Assembly: GCA_963812945.1 (NCBI GenBank)
Contig: CAWEXD010000008.1
Location: forward strand, 1,860,001 to 1,924,000
From: DASRDR01 sp963812945 [NCBI: uncultured Candidatus Rokubacteria bacterium]
Lineage (GTDB): Bacteria; Methylomirabilota; Methylomirabilia; Rokubacteriales
Length of the DNA: 64,000 bases
Direction of reading: 5' to 3'
Shown here: positions 16,973 to 27,431 of the stretch, in pieces
Numbering within the stretch: the stretch's first letter is position 1
Layout of the letters: each line of letters begins with the position of its first letter
Translations under genes and position numbers: made by a program
Notes under the pieces: generated by a model
Told to the model about the DNA's origin: nothing
Database searches by the model: none
Seen by the model: only the letters and a program-made list of their open reading frames with translations

Positions 16973-19044
16973 CCTACCGCATCGGCTCGGACATCGGCGG
17001 GACGTTCACCGACCTCATCCTGGCCAGCGAGGACGGCCGGACCTTCCAGGTCGGCAAGGTGCTGACCACCCCGGACCGGCCCGACGACGCCGTCATCGCG
17101 GGAATCGAGGAGGTGCTCGGCGCGGCGGGGGTTCCCGCCGCGCGCGTGTCCCATGTCCTCCACGGCACCACGCTCTTCACCAACGCCCTCATCGAGCGCA
17201 CGGGGGCGCGCACCGCGCTCCTCACCACGAAGGGCTTCCGCGACGCGGTCGAGATCGGGCGGGAGCACCGCTACGACATGTACGACCTCTACATGCAGCG
17301 GCCGCGGCCGATCGCCCCGCGCCACCTCCGCTTCGAGCTGGACGAGCGCGTGCTCGTGGACGGCTCGGTGCGGCGGCCGGTCGACCCGGCCGAGGTGCGG
17401 CGCCTGGCGGACCGCCTCCGTGCCGAGGGGATCGAGGCGGTGGCGGTGTGCCTCCTCCACGCGTACGCGAACCCGGCCCACGAGCGCGTGGTCGGGGCGA
17501 TCCTCCGGGAGACACTGCCGGACGTGGCGGTCACGCTCTCGAGCGAGCTGGTTCCGGAGATCCGGGAGTACGAGCGCACGTCGACGACGCTCGCGAACGT
17601 CTACGTCCAGCGCCTGGCGCAGCGGTACCTCGGGCGGCTGGGCGAGCGGCTGCGCGGCGCGGGCGTCGGCGGGGGGCTCTTCATCATGCAGTCGAACGGC
17701 GGGCTCTGCGAGGCCGAGACGGGTGGCCGCTACCCGGTTCGCCTGATCGAGTCCGGCCCCGCGGCCGGGGCGCTCGCGGCGGCGCACTACGGCGCGCTCC
17801 TCGGCGAGAAGAACCTCCTGTCGTTCGACATGGGCGGCACGACGGCCAAGGCCTGCGTGATCTCGGACGGCGAGCCGCTCGTCTCCCCCGAGTTCGAGGT
17901 GGACCGCCGCTACCACTTCAAGAAGGGCAGCGGGCTCCCGATCAAGGTGCCGGTGATCGAGATGATCGAGATCGGCACGGGCGGCGGCTCGATCGCCCGG
18001 GTCGACGCGCTCCGCCGGCTCCGCGTCGGACCGGAGAGCGCCGGCGCGCGCCCCGGCCCCGTCGCCTACGGTCAGGGCGGCGCCGAGCCGACGGTGACCG
18101 ACGCCGACCTGGTGCTCGGCTACCTCGATCCGGACTTCTTCCTCGGGGGCCAGATGCGGCTCGACCGGGAAGCCGCCGAGCGCGCCATCGCCGAGCGGGT
18201 CGGGCGGCCGCTCGGCCTCGATCCGGTCGAGGCCGCCTGGGGCATCCACCAGCTCGCCAACGAGAGCATGGCCGGCGCGGCGCGCATCCACGCCATCGAG
18301 CGCGGCAAGGACGTGGAGCGCTTCCCGATCTTCGCCTTCGGAGGAGCCGGGCCCGTGCACGCGTTCGGCGTGGCCCGCATCCTCCGCAGCCCGAGCGTGA
18401 TCTACCCGCTGGGAGCCGGGGTCATGTCGGCCGTGGGCTTCCTGGTGGCGCCGCTCTCGTTCGATTTCGTCCGCACGCTGCCCGGCGACCTCGATGCCCT
18501 CGACTGGGGCGCCGTTGCGCGCGCGGTCGCCGAGATGGAGGCCGCCGGGCGCGAGGTCCTCGGCCGCACGATCCCGGCGCGGGACATCCGCTTCCGCCGC
18601 TTCGCCGACATGCGCTACCGGAAGCAGGGGTACGAGATCCGGGTGCCGGTGCCGGACGGGCCGCTCGACGCATCCCGGTGCGACGAGATCCACCGGAGCT
18701 TCGAGGCCGCCTACCGGGCGATCTACGGCCACACCGTCCGGGACGCGCCGGTCGAGGCCGTCTCGTGGCGCGTGGTCGCCCAGGGGCCGCGCCCGACGCT
18801 CCGGCTCCCGACGAACGCCGACACGGGTCGGGACCCGCGGACCGCGCAGAAGGGAGTCCGCCGCGTCTACCTGCCCGACGCCCGAGACTACGCGGAGGTC
18901 CCCGTCTACGACCGCTATAGGCTGGGCGCCGGCGCCACGCTCGAGGGGCCCGCGGTCATCGAGGAGCGCGAGTCGACGGTGGTGGTGAACGCCGCCGCGC
19001 CGATCCGGGTGGACGAGGCGTCGAACGTGATCGTGGAGCTCTAG
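16969..19044 (+). CDS. Hydantoinase/oxoprolinase A subunit
   Basis: 691 residues, full length for HyuA-type (N-methylhydantoinase/acetone carboxylase beta-like) proteins. RIGSDIGGTFTDLIL at the N-terminus and LLSFDMGGTTAKACVI near residue 285 are the two ATP-binding phosphate motifs of the actin-like fold; FAFGGAGPVHA is a further family mark. ATP-dependent opening or carboxylation of a cyclic amide or ketone is expected; substrate unknown. Pairs with the B subunit 23 bp downstream. Confidence 0.9.
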   Translation: MTYRIGSDIGGTFTDLILASEDGRTFQVGKVLTTPDRPDDAVIAGIEEVLGAAGVPAARVSHVLHGTTLFTNALIERTGARTALLTTKGFRDAVEIGREHRYDMYDLYMQRPRPIAPRHLRFELDERVLVDGSVRRPVDPAEVRRLADRLRAEGIEAVAVCLLHAYANPAHERVVGAILRETLPDVAVTLSSELVPEIREYERTSTTLANVYVQRLAQRYLGRLGERLRGAGVGGGLFIMQSNGGLCEAETGGRYPVRLIESGPAAGALAAAHYGALLGEKNLLSFDMGGTTAKACVISDGEPLVSPEFEVDRRYHFKKGSGLPIKVPVIEMIEIGTGGGSIARVDALRRLRVGPESAGARPGPVAYGQGGAEPTVTDADLVLGYLDPDFFLGGQMRLDREAAERAIAERVGRPLGLDPVEAAWGIHQLANESMAGAARIHAIERGKDVERFPIFAFGGAGPVHAFGVARILRSPSVIYPLGAGVMSAVGFLVAPLSFDFVRTLPGDLDALDWGAVARAVAEMEAAGREVLGRTIPARDIRFRRFADMRYRKQGYEIRVPVPDGPLDASRCDEIHRSFEAAYRAIYGHTVRDAPVEAVSWRVVAQGPRPTLRLPTNADTGRDPRTAQKGVRRVYLPDARDYAEVPVYDRYRLGAGATLEGPAVIEERESTVVVNAAAPIRVDEASNVIVEL

Positions 19045-19067
19045 CCCCATAGGGCAAAGGCCATCCA

Positions 19068-20765
19068 ATGGACCAGATCACCCTGGACATCCTCTGGAAC
19101 CGACTCGTCGCCACGGTCAACGAGCAGGCGGCCGCGCTCATGCGGTCGTCCTTCACGTCGATCGTTCGAGAGTCCGGCGACCTCTCCGCCGGCGTCTTCG
19201 ACCGGCGCGGACGCATGGTCGCCCAGGCGGTGACCGGAACGCCGGGCCACATCAACTCGATGGCGACGGGCATGATCCACTTTCTCGAGCGCTTCCCGGT
19301 CGACACGCTCCGGCCCGGCGACGTGCTCGTCACCAACGACCCCTGGAAGACGGCGTCCCAGCTGAACGACATCACGATCGCCACGCCCGTGTTCCGGCGC
19401 GGACGGCTGGTCGCGCTGTTCGCGAACACGTGTCACGCCCTCGACATCGGCGGGCGGGGCCTGTCGGCGGACGCCCGGTCGGTGTTCGAGGAGGGGCTCG
19501 CGATCCCGATGATGAAGCTCCACGACGCCGGCCATCCCGTGGAACCCCTCTACGCCATGATCGCCGCCAACGTGCGAACGCCCGAGGAGGTGCTGGGCGA
19601 CCTCCACTCCCAGGTCGTCGGCAACGAGGTCGGCGCCCGCCAGCTCACGCGGTTCCTCGACGAGTTCGGGCTCGAGGACATCGAGACACTCGCCGACGAG
19701 ATCATCTCCCGGTCGGAGCGGGCGATGCGGGAGCGCATCGCCGCGCTCCCCGACGGCGAGTACCGCTACGGGCTGACGATCGACGGCTTCGAGCACCCGA
19801 TCGAGATCCGCGCGGCGGTCCGGGTCCACGGCGACGAGCTGACGGTCGACTTCGCCGGGAGCTCCGGACCGGTCCCGCTGGGCGTCAACGTCGCGCTCAA
19901 CTACACGCGGGCCTACACCACCTACGGCATCAAGTGCGTGATCTCGCCCGACGTGCCCAACAACGAGGGAAGCTTCCGGCCCGTTCACGTGACGGCGCCC
20001 GAGAGCTCCATCCTCAATGCGCGATTCCCGGCCGCCGTGGCCGGCCGCCACCTGGTCGGCCACTTCCTGCCGTCCGCCGTCATGGGAGCCCTGGCCCAGG
20101 CGCTGCCCGACCGGGTGATGGCACCGGGCTTCGACGGGCTCTGGGACACCCAGATCACGGGCGTGGAGCGCGGCACGAACCGACACTTCTCGTTCACGTG
20201 GTTCTCGGCCGGGGGCACGGGCGCCCTCCGTGGCCAGGACGGCCTCTCCGCGACCGCCTACCCCAGCGGCGTCGCGGGCGTGGCGGTCGAGGTCATCGAA
20301 ACGCTCGCGCCCGTGGTCCTGCGGCGCCGCGAGCTCCGGCCGGACTCGGGCGGGGCCGGGACGTTCCGCGGCGGCCTCGGCCAGGTGATGGAGATCGAGG
20401 TGCGGACCGACGAGCCCTACGTGTTCTCCGGGCTCTACGAGCGCACGCGCCACGCGGCGCCCGGCCTCCAGGGCGGGAGCCCCGGCGTGTGCGGCCGTGT
20501 CGAGACCGCCAACAACGTCCCCCTGCCCCCGAAGATCAGCACGCTCGTCCCGTCCGACACGGTGGTCACCATCGAGCTCCCCGGCGGCGGCGGGTACGGT
20601 TCCCCGGTCGCCCGCGACCCCGGGCGCGTCCTCGAGGACGTCCGGGAGGGCTACGTCTCCCTGGAGCAAGCGCGCGAGGCGTACGGCGTGGCGATCGACC
20701 CCCTCGGCTGGACGGTGCTGGCGGAGGAGACGGCGAAACTCCGCGCCGCGATGCGCGCCACCTAG
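19068..20765 (+). CDS. Hydantoinase B/oxoprolinase subunit
   Basis: 565 residues. Hydantoinase_B family hallmarks are the start (ITLDILWNRLVATVNEQAAALMRSSF, residues 4-29), the SFTSIVRESGDLSAGVFD segment, DVLVTNDPW with metal-binding residues and the end ELPGGGGYGSP. It forms the partner of the A subunit in an ATP-dependent hydrolase complex. Same operon as hyuA; the DinB gene follows 28 bp later. Confidence 0.9.
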   Translation: MDQITLDILWNRLVATVNEQAAALMRSSFTSIVRESGDLSAGVFDRRGRMVAQAVTGTPGHINSMATGMIHFLERFPVDTLRPGDVLVTNDPWKTASQLNDITIATPVFRRGRLVALFANTCHALDIGGRGLSADARSVFEEGLAIPMMKLHDAGHPVEPLYAMIAANVRTPEEVLGDLHSQVVGNEVGARQLTRFLDEFGLEDIETLADEIISRSERAMRERIAALPDGEYRYGLTIDGFEHPIEIRAAVRVHGDELTVDFAGSSGPVPLGVNVALNYTRAYTTYGIKCVISPDVPNNEGSFRPVHVTAPESSILNARFPAAVAGRHLVGHFLPSAVMGALAQALPDRVMAPGFDGLWDTQITGVERGTNRHFSFTWFSAGGTGALRGQDGLSATAYPSGVAGVAVEVIETLAPVVLRRRELRPDSGGAGTFRGGLGQVMEIEVRTDEPYVFSGLYERTRHAAPGLQGGSPGVCGRVETANNVPLPPKISTLVPSDTVVTIELPGGGGYGSPVARDPGRVLEDVREGYVSLEQAREAYGVAIDPLGWTVLAEETAKLRAAMRAT

Positions 20766-20793
20766 CTCCCCGAGGCCCAAGGAGACCGACGCT

Positions 20794-21291
20794 ATGAGCG
20801 ACGGCATGAAGACCACGATCGCGGCGCTGTACGAATACGGCCAGTGGGCGAACGAGCGGCTCCTCGAGAAGATGCGGGGTCTGAGCCATGCCGAGCTCAC
20901 CCGGCAATTCTCGCAGGGCGCCCAGGCCATCCTGCCGACGCTCCTGCACCTGTACGGGGCCGACCGCCGGTGGCTCGCCCGCTGGCGCCGACTGCCCCCG
21001 CCCGAGGTGTCGGCGGCCGACTTTCCCAGCGTGGAAGCGATCGAGGCCAGCTGGCGCCCCGTGTGGGCGGAACGCCGCGCCTACCTCGATGGGCTCGACG
21101 AGGCCGCGCTGAGCGAGCAGATTCCCTTCACGCGACCGGCGGGGACGGTATGGATCGTGCGATGGCAGGGCATCGTCCACTGCGCCAACCACGCGACCCA
21201 GCACCGGAGCGAGCTCGCCATGATGCTGACCGACCTCGGTCGCTCACCGGGGGACATGGACATGTTCCTCTGGGCGATCCAGCCACGGTGA
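20794..21291 (+). CDS. DinB-family four-helix metalloprotein
   Basis: 165 residues. The DinB/YfiT fold is indicated by YGQWANERLLEKM, the first metal His in LLHLYGADRRW and the pair in HCANHATQHRSELAMML. Members are thiol- or DNA-damage-linked putative hydrolases/transferases with a nickel or zinc site; exact role unknown. Start ATG 20794 has AAGGAG 10 nt upstream. Last gene of the hydantoinase operon, ending in a strong hairpin. Confidence 0.85.
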   Translation: MSDGMKTTIAALYEYGQWANERLLEKMRGLSHAELTRQFSQGAQAILPTLLHLYGADRRWLARWRRLPPPEVSAADFPSVEAIEASWRPVWAERRAYLDGLDEAALSEQIPFTRPAGTVWIVRWQGIVHCANHATQHRSELAMMLTDLGRSPGDMDMFLWAIQPR

Positions 21292-21316
21292 TCGTCGGCG
21301 CGCGGCGCCGACGATC
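21290..21316. terminator. Bidirectional hairpin between DinB and LLM oxidoreductase genes
   Basis: GATCGTCGGCGC, loop GCG, then GCGCCGACGATC: a perfect 12-bp stem that begins at the DinB stop codon. It serves both convergent genes by position. No T-run follows on either strand. Confidence 0.55.
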
Positions 21317-21339
21317 CGTCTGACTCGCGACCCGGGCGG

Positions 21340-22299
21340 TTATCGCCCGACCACCCGCGCCACCAGCGGTCCGACCCGATCCAGCTGGCGGTCCGAGACG
21401 ACGTAGTATGAGAAGCCGTACCGGGCGCGTCGCTCTTCCATCTCGTCGGCGATCTCGTCCGTCGAGCCGATGAAGACCGAGGGCATGGCCAGGACGTCGT
21501 CGGGAGTGACGCCACTCCAGCCGCGGGACCGGATGAGATCGGCGGCCGCGCGCTCCCGGTCCTCCTCGAAGAGGAGGGTCGGGATGAGGCTCAGCTCGAC
21601 GTCTTGGAAGCGGGCACCGGCGCCCTCGCGCACCCACGCGAGCTTCTGGGCCACGGCGCCGGCGAGGCGCTCGGAGGCGTCGTCCACCACGGTGCCGGTG
21701 GCCACCGAGGTGGTCAGGATGCCCACGATGTCGGCCTCCCGTCCGGCCAGCGTCAGGACGCGACGTTTCCCGCCGCCGATCAGGAGTGGGGGACGCGGGC
21801 GCTGAGCGGGCTTCGGATAGCCATCGAGCTCCGTGACGTTGTAGTGCTTGCCGGTGAACGAGAACGGGCCGTCGCCGAACAGCCCGTTCAGGATCCGGAT
21901 CGTCTCCTCGAGGCGGTCGATCCGGGTGCCGGCGGAGTCGAAGGGGAGCCCGACGGCCTCGTACTCACGACGGAGCCAGCCAGCACCGAGTCCCAGCTCG
22001 AGGCGACCTCCCGACAAGGCGTCGAGCGTGGCGGCCTCCTTCGCGAGCATGACCGGGTGGCGATAGTCCACCGCCAGCACCATGGTTCCGAGCCGGAGGC
22101 GCGTGGTCAGGGCGGCGGCGCTGGCCAGGGCGGTCAGCGGCGCCGCCTGGTCGCCGAAGAAGTCCGGCACGAAGTGGTCGCGCACCAGGAAGGTCGAAAG
22201 GCCCAAGTCCTCGATTCGCCTGAGGTGGCTCGCCCAAGCATTCGGGCGCTGGACATCCTCGTGGATGACCCCGAACCGGAACCGGCGGTGACTCGCCAC
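21340..22299 (-). CDS. LLM-class (probably F420-dependent) oxidoreductase
   Basis: 319 residues. Luciferase-like monooxygenase fold: N-terminal FRFGVIHED, LRLGTMVLAVDYRHPVMLAKEAATLD and GRLELGLGAGWLRREYEAVG. The opening and overall pattern resemble the MSMEG_2516-type F420-dependent subfamily. Substrate unknown. Start GTG 22299 gives the N-terminus expected for the family. Convergent with DinB; the next gene upstream on this strand is 60 bp away. Confidence 0.85.
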   Translation of the reverse strand: MASHRRFRFGVIHEDVQRPNAWASHLRRIEDLGLSTFLVRDHFVPDFFGDQAAPLTALASAAALTTRLRLGTMVLAVDYRHPVMLAKEAATLDALSGGRLELGLGAGWLRREYEAVGLPFDSAGTRIDRLEETIRILNGLFGDGPFSFTGKHYNVTELDGYPKPAQRPRPPLLIGGGKRRVLTLAGREADIVGILTTSVATGTVVDDASERLAGAVAQKLAWVREGAGARFQDVELSLIPTLLFEEDRERAAADLIRSRGWSGVTPDDVLAMPSVFIGSTDEIADEMEERRARYGFSYYVVSDRQLDRVGPLVARVVGR

Positions 22300-22358
22300 G
22301 GTGCTGAACCGCTCCGTCCCCTGCCCGGCGGATGCCAGGTCCGTGGAGGAACGGCTAC

Positions 22359-22682
22359 CTAGGCCGCGCGCGTCGCGAGCACGATCCGCACCGGGCCGCC
22401 CTCGGACCCCAGCGCCTGCTCCGCGAGCTCGACGAGTCGCCCGGCTACCCCGAAGTCCCGTGGCTCGAGTCGCATCGTGACCGTCCAGGGCCGGCCTCGA
22501 TGCCCGGTGACCGTCGGGGCGACGATCGGCCCCAGCGCGCCGTGGACGGCCTCCGTGACCCGTACCTCGGCGGCCACCCGGCGGAGCCGGCGGCGTTCGA
22601 GCCCGTCGACGACGCGCGCGACCACCGCCGCCGGCAGCGTGGCCCAGACGACCAGCGCGGCCAGCGTCAGCGCAATCAGCAC
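22359..22682 (-). CDS. Small membrane-anchored protein of unknown function
   Basis: 107 residues. One N-terminal hydrophobic helix (LIALTLAALVVWATLPAAVV, about residues 2-21) followed by a soluble alpha/beta-looking domain with GLERRRLRRVAAEVRV. No recognised family. GTG 22682 overlaps the stop of the small membrane gene upstream by 7 nt, so the pair is co-translated. Confidence 0.5.
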   Translation of the reverse strand: MLIALTLAALVVWATLPAAVVARVVDGLERRRLRRVAAEVRVTEAVHGALGPIVAPTVTGHRGRPWTVTMRLEPRDFGVAGRLVELAEQALGSEGGPVRIVLATRAA

Positions 22683-22873
22683 CGGGCCCTCCGGGCCTCG
22701 AGGTCCGCCCTCTGCCCGACGACCCGCGCGCCGGAGGCGTGCAAGTCCCGAGCGTGGGCCACGCGGCGGATCCGCTCGGCGGCCGCCGAGACCGCCACCG
22801 CGAGGACACTCAGGACGATGCCCACTGCCAGAATGCCTCCAACGGCCAGGAGACGAAGCTCGACGAGATCCAT
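22676..22873 (-). CDS. Small single-helix membrane protein
   Basis: 65 residues with one transmembrane helix (LLAVGGILAVGIVLSVLAVAV, residues about 8-28) and a basic tail. No family recognised. ATG 22873 has GGAGGG about 10 nt upstream. Overlaps the next gene, with which it probably forms a two-protein membrane unit. Confidence 0.5.
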   Translation of the reverse strand: MDLVELRLLAVGGILAVGIVLSVLAVAVSAAAERIRRVAHARDLHASGARVVGQRADLEARRARC

Positions 22874-22922
22874 TGTCGTTACCCTCCCTCGCCCCATCTG
22901 ACACCGGAGGAGGGCAACCGTG

Positions 22923-22970
22923 AAAAAGAGGCGGCGGTCAGGGACTCACCGAGCCGCGAGCGCCCGCGGC
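22923..22970 (-). terminator. Probable glnS terminator
   Basis: Just after the glnS stop, on the minus strand, GCCGCG/CGCGGC (22970-22953) and a smaller CGGT/ACCG stem (22951-22935) are followed by TTTTT (22927-22923). It is the only hairpin in the window with a clear T-run. Confidence 0.5.
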
Positions 22971-22973
22971 GTC

Positions 22974-24677
<1,704 letters not shown>

Positions 24678-24736
24678 GGTGGCGATGCGCCCCGCCGGGG
24701 CCGGCACCGAGGGGCCGCCGGCGGCGCGCGGTCTCC

Positions 24737-24742
24737 ATGATA
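24737..24742 (-). promoter_or_regulatory. Possible -10 box for glnS
   Basis: TATCAT on the minus strand 60 nt upstream of ATG 24677, in an A/T-richer patch (cgtgagtcggagtatcat). No clear -35 box. Confidence 0.4.
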
Positions 24743-24853
24743 CTCCGACTCACGAAAAGCTTGGGGCGCCGACCACCCCTGAGGCAGCATGGCATTGGAA
24801 GGCCTGACGGGTCCGCTGCCCGCCGGACCTCGATTCTCCCGGGAGGAAACGCC

Positions 24854-25570
24854 ATGCGCACCACACGCCGGCACCTTTGTCTCGCCGTCCTCGCCACCCT
24901 CGCGGTCGGGACCGCCGCCCGGGCCGATGCCCAGCACCCCGAGTTCGCCGCGAGCTTCGCGCGGGCGACGACGGCGCTCTACGAGATGATCAACGTTCCC
25001 GACGGCAACGGGATCCCGCGGGAGGCTCTGGCCAAGGCCCACGGGGTGGTCGTGTTTCCCGGGGTCGTGAAGGGAGCGCTCCTGATCGGGGGCATGTCCG
25101 GGGACGGCGTCGTGACCGTGCGCCGGCCGGACGGCTCCTTCAGCCCCCCCGCGATCATCCGGATGGCCGGGGGAAGCCTCGGCTTCCAGATCGGGGCGGA
25201 GATCACCGATATCGTGTTCCTGATCATGACCCCGAAGGGGCTCCAGGGGCTTCTCTCGAGCGAGTTCACGATCGGCGCCGACATGTCCGCGACCGCCGGG
25301 CCCACCGGGGCCCGCGAGGAGCTGTCGACGGACCTCAAGTTCACGACCGACCTGGTGACGTACTCGCGAACCAAGGGCCTCTTCGCGGGCCTCTCGCTCG
25401 CCGGGGCGAGCGTGCGCTCCCGGGACGACTGGAACCAGTCGCTCTACGGGCGGGGCTACACGATCCAGGAGATCCTGCTCGGCACCACCCTCGCGATCCC
25501 ACAGGTCGCGCAGGGGTTCATCCAGACCGTCACTTCGTCCGCCGCGCCCGCGGTCAGCCAGAAGCCGTAG
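24854..25570 (+). CDS. Secreted SYLF-domain (Ysc84-like) lipid-binding protein
   Basis: 238 residues. Signal peptide of about 24 residues (ending ARADA) and then the SYLF pattern: IPREALAKAHGVVVFPGVVKGALLIGG, GGSLGFQIGAEITDIVFLIM and the end TKGLFAGLSLAGASV. These domains bind phosphoinositides or other lipids; in bacteria they are periplasmic and of unclear role. ATG 24854 has GGGAGG 7 nt upstream. Divergent from glnS. Confidence 0.85.
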   Translation: MRTTRRHLCLAVLATLAVGTAARADAQHPEFAASFARATTALYEMINVPDGNGIPREALAKAHGVVVFPGVVKGALLIGGMSGDGVVTVRRPDGSFSPPAIIRMAGGSLGFQIGAEITDIVFLIMTPKGLQGLLSSEFTIGADMSATAGPTGAREELSTDLKFTTDLVTYSRTKGLFAGLSLAGASVRSRDDWNQSLYGRGYTIQEILLGTTLAIPQVAQGFIQTVTSSAAPAVSQKP

Positions 25571-25760
25571 CGCCGCCGTCAGATCGCCGGGCGGTCCGGC
25601 CACTCCCGGGCCGCCCGGACTCGCGCTCGCCCCCCTCGGAGCCGCGTCGTACGGACTCCCGGGTCATCTCCACGAGACAGCCGCCACGCCGGGCAGCCGT
25701 CACTCGGGTGTATCCTGGCCAAGGACCCCACGGTGATCCGGGGCCCGCTTCGGATCGACG

Positions 25761-27431
25761 ATGGACATGACGACTCCTACGCCTCATCCCGCAGCGTTGC
25801 CCGGCTCCTCCGGATCCAAGGTGGCCCGGTTCCGGGCGCTGCTGAAGGCCCCCGAGCTCACCTTTCTCATGGAGGCCCACGACGGTCTCTCGGCGAAGAT
25901 CGTGGAGGAGGCGGGCTTCCCGGGGATCTGGGCGTCGGGCCTCACGGTCTCGGCCGCCCTCGGCGTGCGCGACAGCAACGAGGCCTCCTGGACGCAGGTC
26001 CTCGAGGTGCTCGAGTTCATGGCCGACGCCACGTCGGTCCCCATTCTCCTCGACGGGGACACCGGCTACGGCAACTTCAACAACGTGCGCCGCCTGGTCC
26101 GGAAGCTCGGGCAGCGCGGCGTGGCCGCCGTCTGCCTCGAGGACAAGCTCTTCCCGAAGACCAACTCGTTCATCGGCGACCATCAGCCGCTCGCCGACGT
26201 CGACGAGTTCTGCGGCAAGATCAAGGCCGGCAAGGACAGCGCGACCGATCCGGACTTCTCGATCGTGGCGCGCGTGGAGGCGCTGATCGCCGGCCGCGGT
26301 CTCGACGAGGCCCTCCGGCGGGCCGAGGCGTACCACGCGGCGGGCGCCGACGCCATCCTCATCCACTCGAAGCGCCAGACCGCGGACGAGATCCTCGCCT
26401 TCGCCGCCGAGTGGGGCCGTCGCGGCCCCCTGGTCATCGTGCCCACGATGTACTACGCGACATCGGCGGACGTGTTCCGGAGGGCCGGCATCTCGGTGGT
26501 CATCTGGGCGAACCACAACCTGCGCGCGGCGATCAGCGCGATGCGGGAGGTCAGCCGACGCATTCGCGCGGAGGAGAGCCTCGTCGGCGTCGAGGGCGCG
26601 ATCGCCAGCGTCCGCGAAGTCTTCGCGCTCGCCGGCAACTGGGAGCTCGAGGAGGCCGAGCGGCGCTACCTCGGAACTCCGCCCGCCCTGCCGCGCGCCA
26701 TCGTCATCGCCGCCTCGCGCGGCGCCGCGCTCGGGCCGCTCACCGCGGAGCGTCCGAAGTGCATGATCGACGTGCGTGGTCAGCCGCTCCTCCGGCGGCT
26801 CTGCAGCACCCTCCGCGACTGCGGCGTCGGCGAGATCACGGTCGTCCGCGGGTACCGGAAGGAGGCGATCGACCTGCCGTCGATCGCCACCGTCGACAAC
26901 GACGCGTACGCGACGACCGGCGAGGCCGCATCGCTCGCCTGCGCGCGCGACCGGCTGGAGGGTTCCTGCATCCTGAGCTACGGGGACATCCTCTTCCGCC
27001 GGCACCTCGTGGACGCGCTCCTCGCCACCGAGGGTGACGTCGTGGTCGCCGTCGACGCGCTCCCGCGGAACCGGGCCGACGCGGACCCTGACCGCGTGTC
27101 GGACCTCGTCGGCTGCTCCCGGCGGTACACCGGCGACTACCTCGAGCAGGAGCAGCCGGTCTGGCTCCGCCGGATCGGGAACGACCTCCGACCCGCCGAG
27201 GCGGACGGTGAGTGGATCGGGCTCTGCAAGCTCACGGCCCGCGGCGCGGCGCTGGTGCGCGCCGAACTCGAGGCCATGGACGCCGACGGGAGCCTCGCGC
27301 AGGCGAGCCTCCTCGACATGCTCTCGCGGCTGATCGCGGCCGGCCAGCCGATCGGAGTCGCGTACGTGCTGGGCGGGTGGCTCGACGTCGACGACGCCTT
27401 CGACCTCGCGCGGGCGAGGAACTTCACCTGA
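25761..27431 (+). CDS. aepX: Phosphoenolpyruvate mutase fused to a nucleotidyltransferase domain
   Basis: 556 residues. Residues 1-295 are PEP mutase: [31 protein letters not shown] (metal-binding Asp) and the diagnostic [11 protein letters not shown], matching EDKx5NS, which sets mutases apart from isocitrate-lyase relatives. This catalyses the C-P bond-forming step PEP to phosphonopyruvate. Residues 310-556 are an NTP-transferase fold like PntC/Lic[43 protein letters not shown]. The usual AAGxGxR motif is changed (AASRGAA), so its nucleotidyl activity is less certain. Next gene is the decarboxylase. Confidence 0.9.
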   Translation: MDMTTPTPHPAALPGSSGSKVARFRALLKAPELTFLMEAHDGLSAKIVEEAGFPGIWASGLTVSAALGVRDSNEASWTQVLEVLEFMADATSVPILLDGDTGYGNFNNVRRLVRKLGQRGVAAVCLEDKLFPKTNSFIGDHQPLADVDEFCGKIKAGKDSATDPDFSIVARVEALIAGRGLDEALRRAEAYHAAGADAILIHSKRQTADEILAFAAEWGRRGPLVIVPTMYYATSADVFRRAGISVVIWANHNLRAAISAMREVSRRIRAEESLVGVEGAIASVREVFALAGNWELEEAERRYLGTPPALPRAIVIAASRGAALGPLTAERPKCMIDVRGQPLLRRLCSTLRDCGVGEITVVRGYRKEAIDLPSIATVDNDAYATTGEAASLACARDRLEGSCILSYGDILFRRHLVDALLATEGDVVVAVDALPRNRADADPDRVSDLVGCSRRYTGDYLEQEQPVWLRRIGNDLRPAEADGEWIGLCKLTARGAALVRAELEAMDADGSLAQASLLDMLSRLIAAGQPIGVAYVLGGWLDVDDAFDLARARNFT

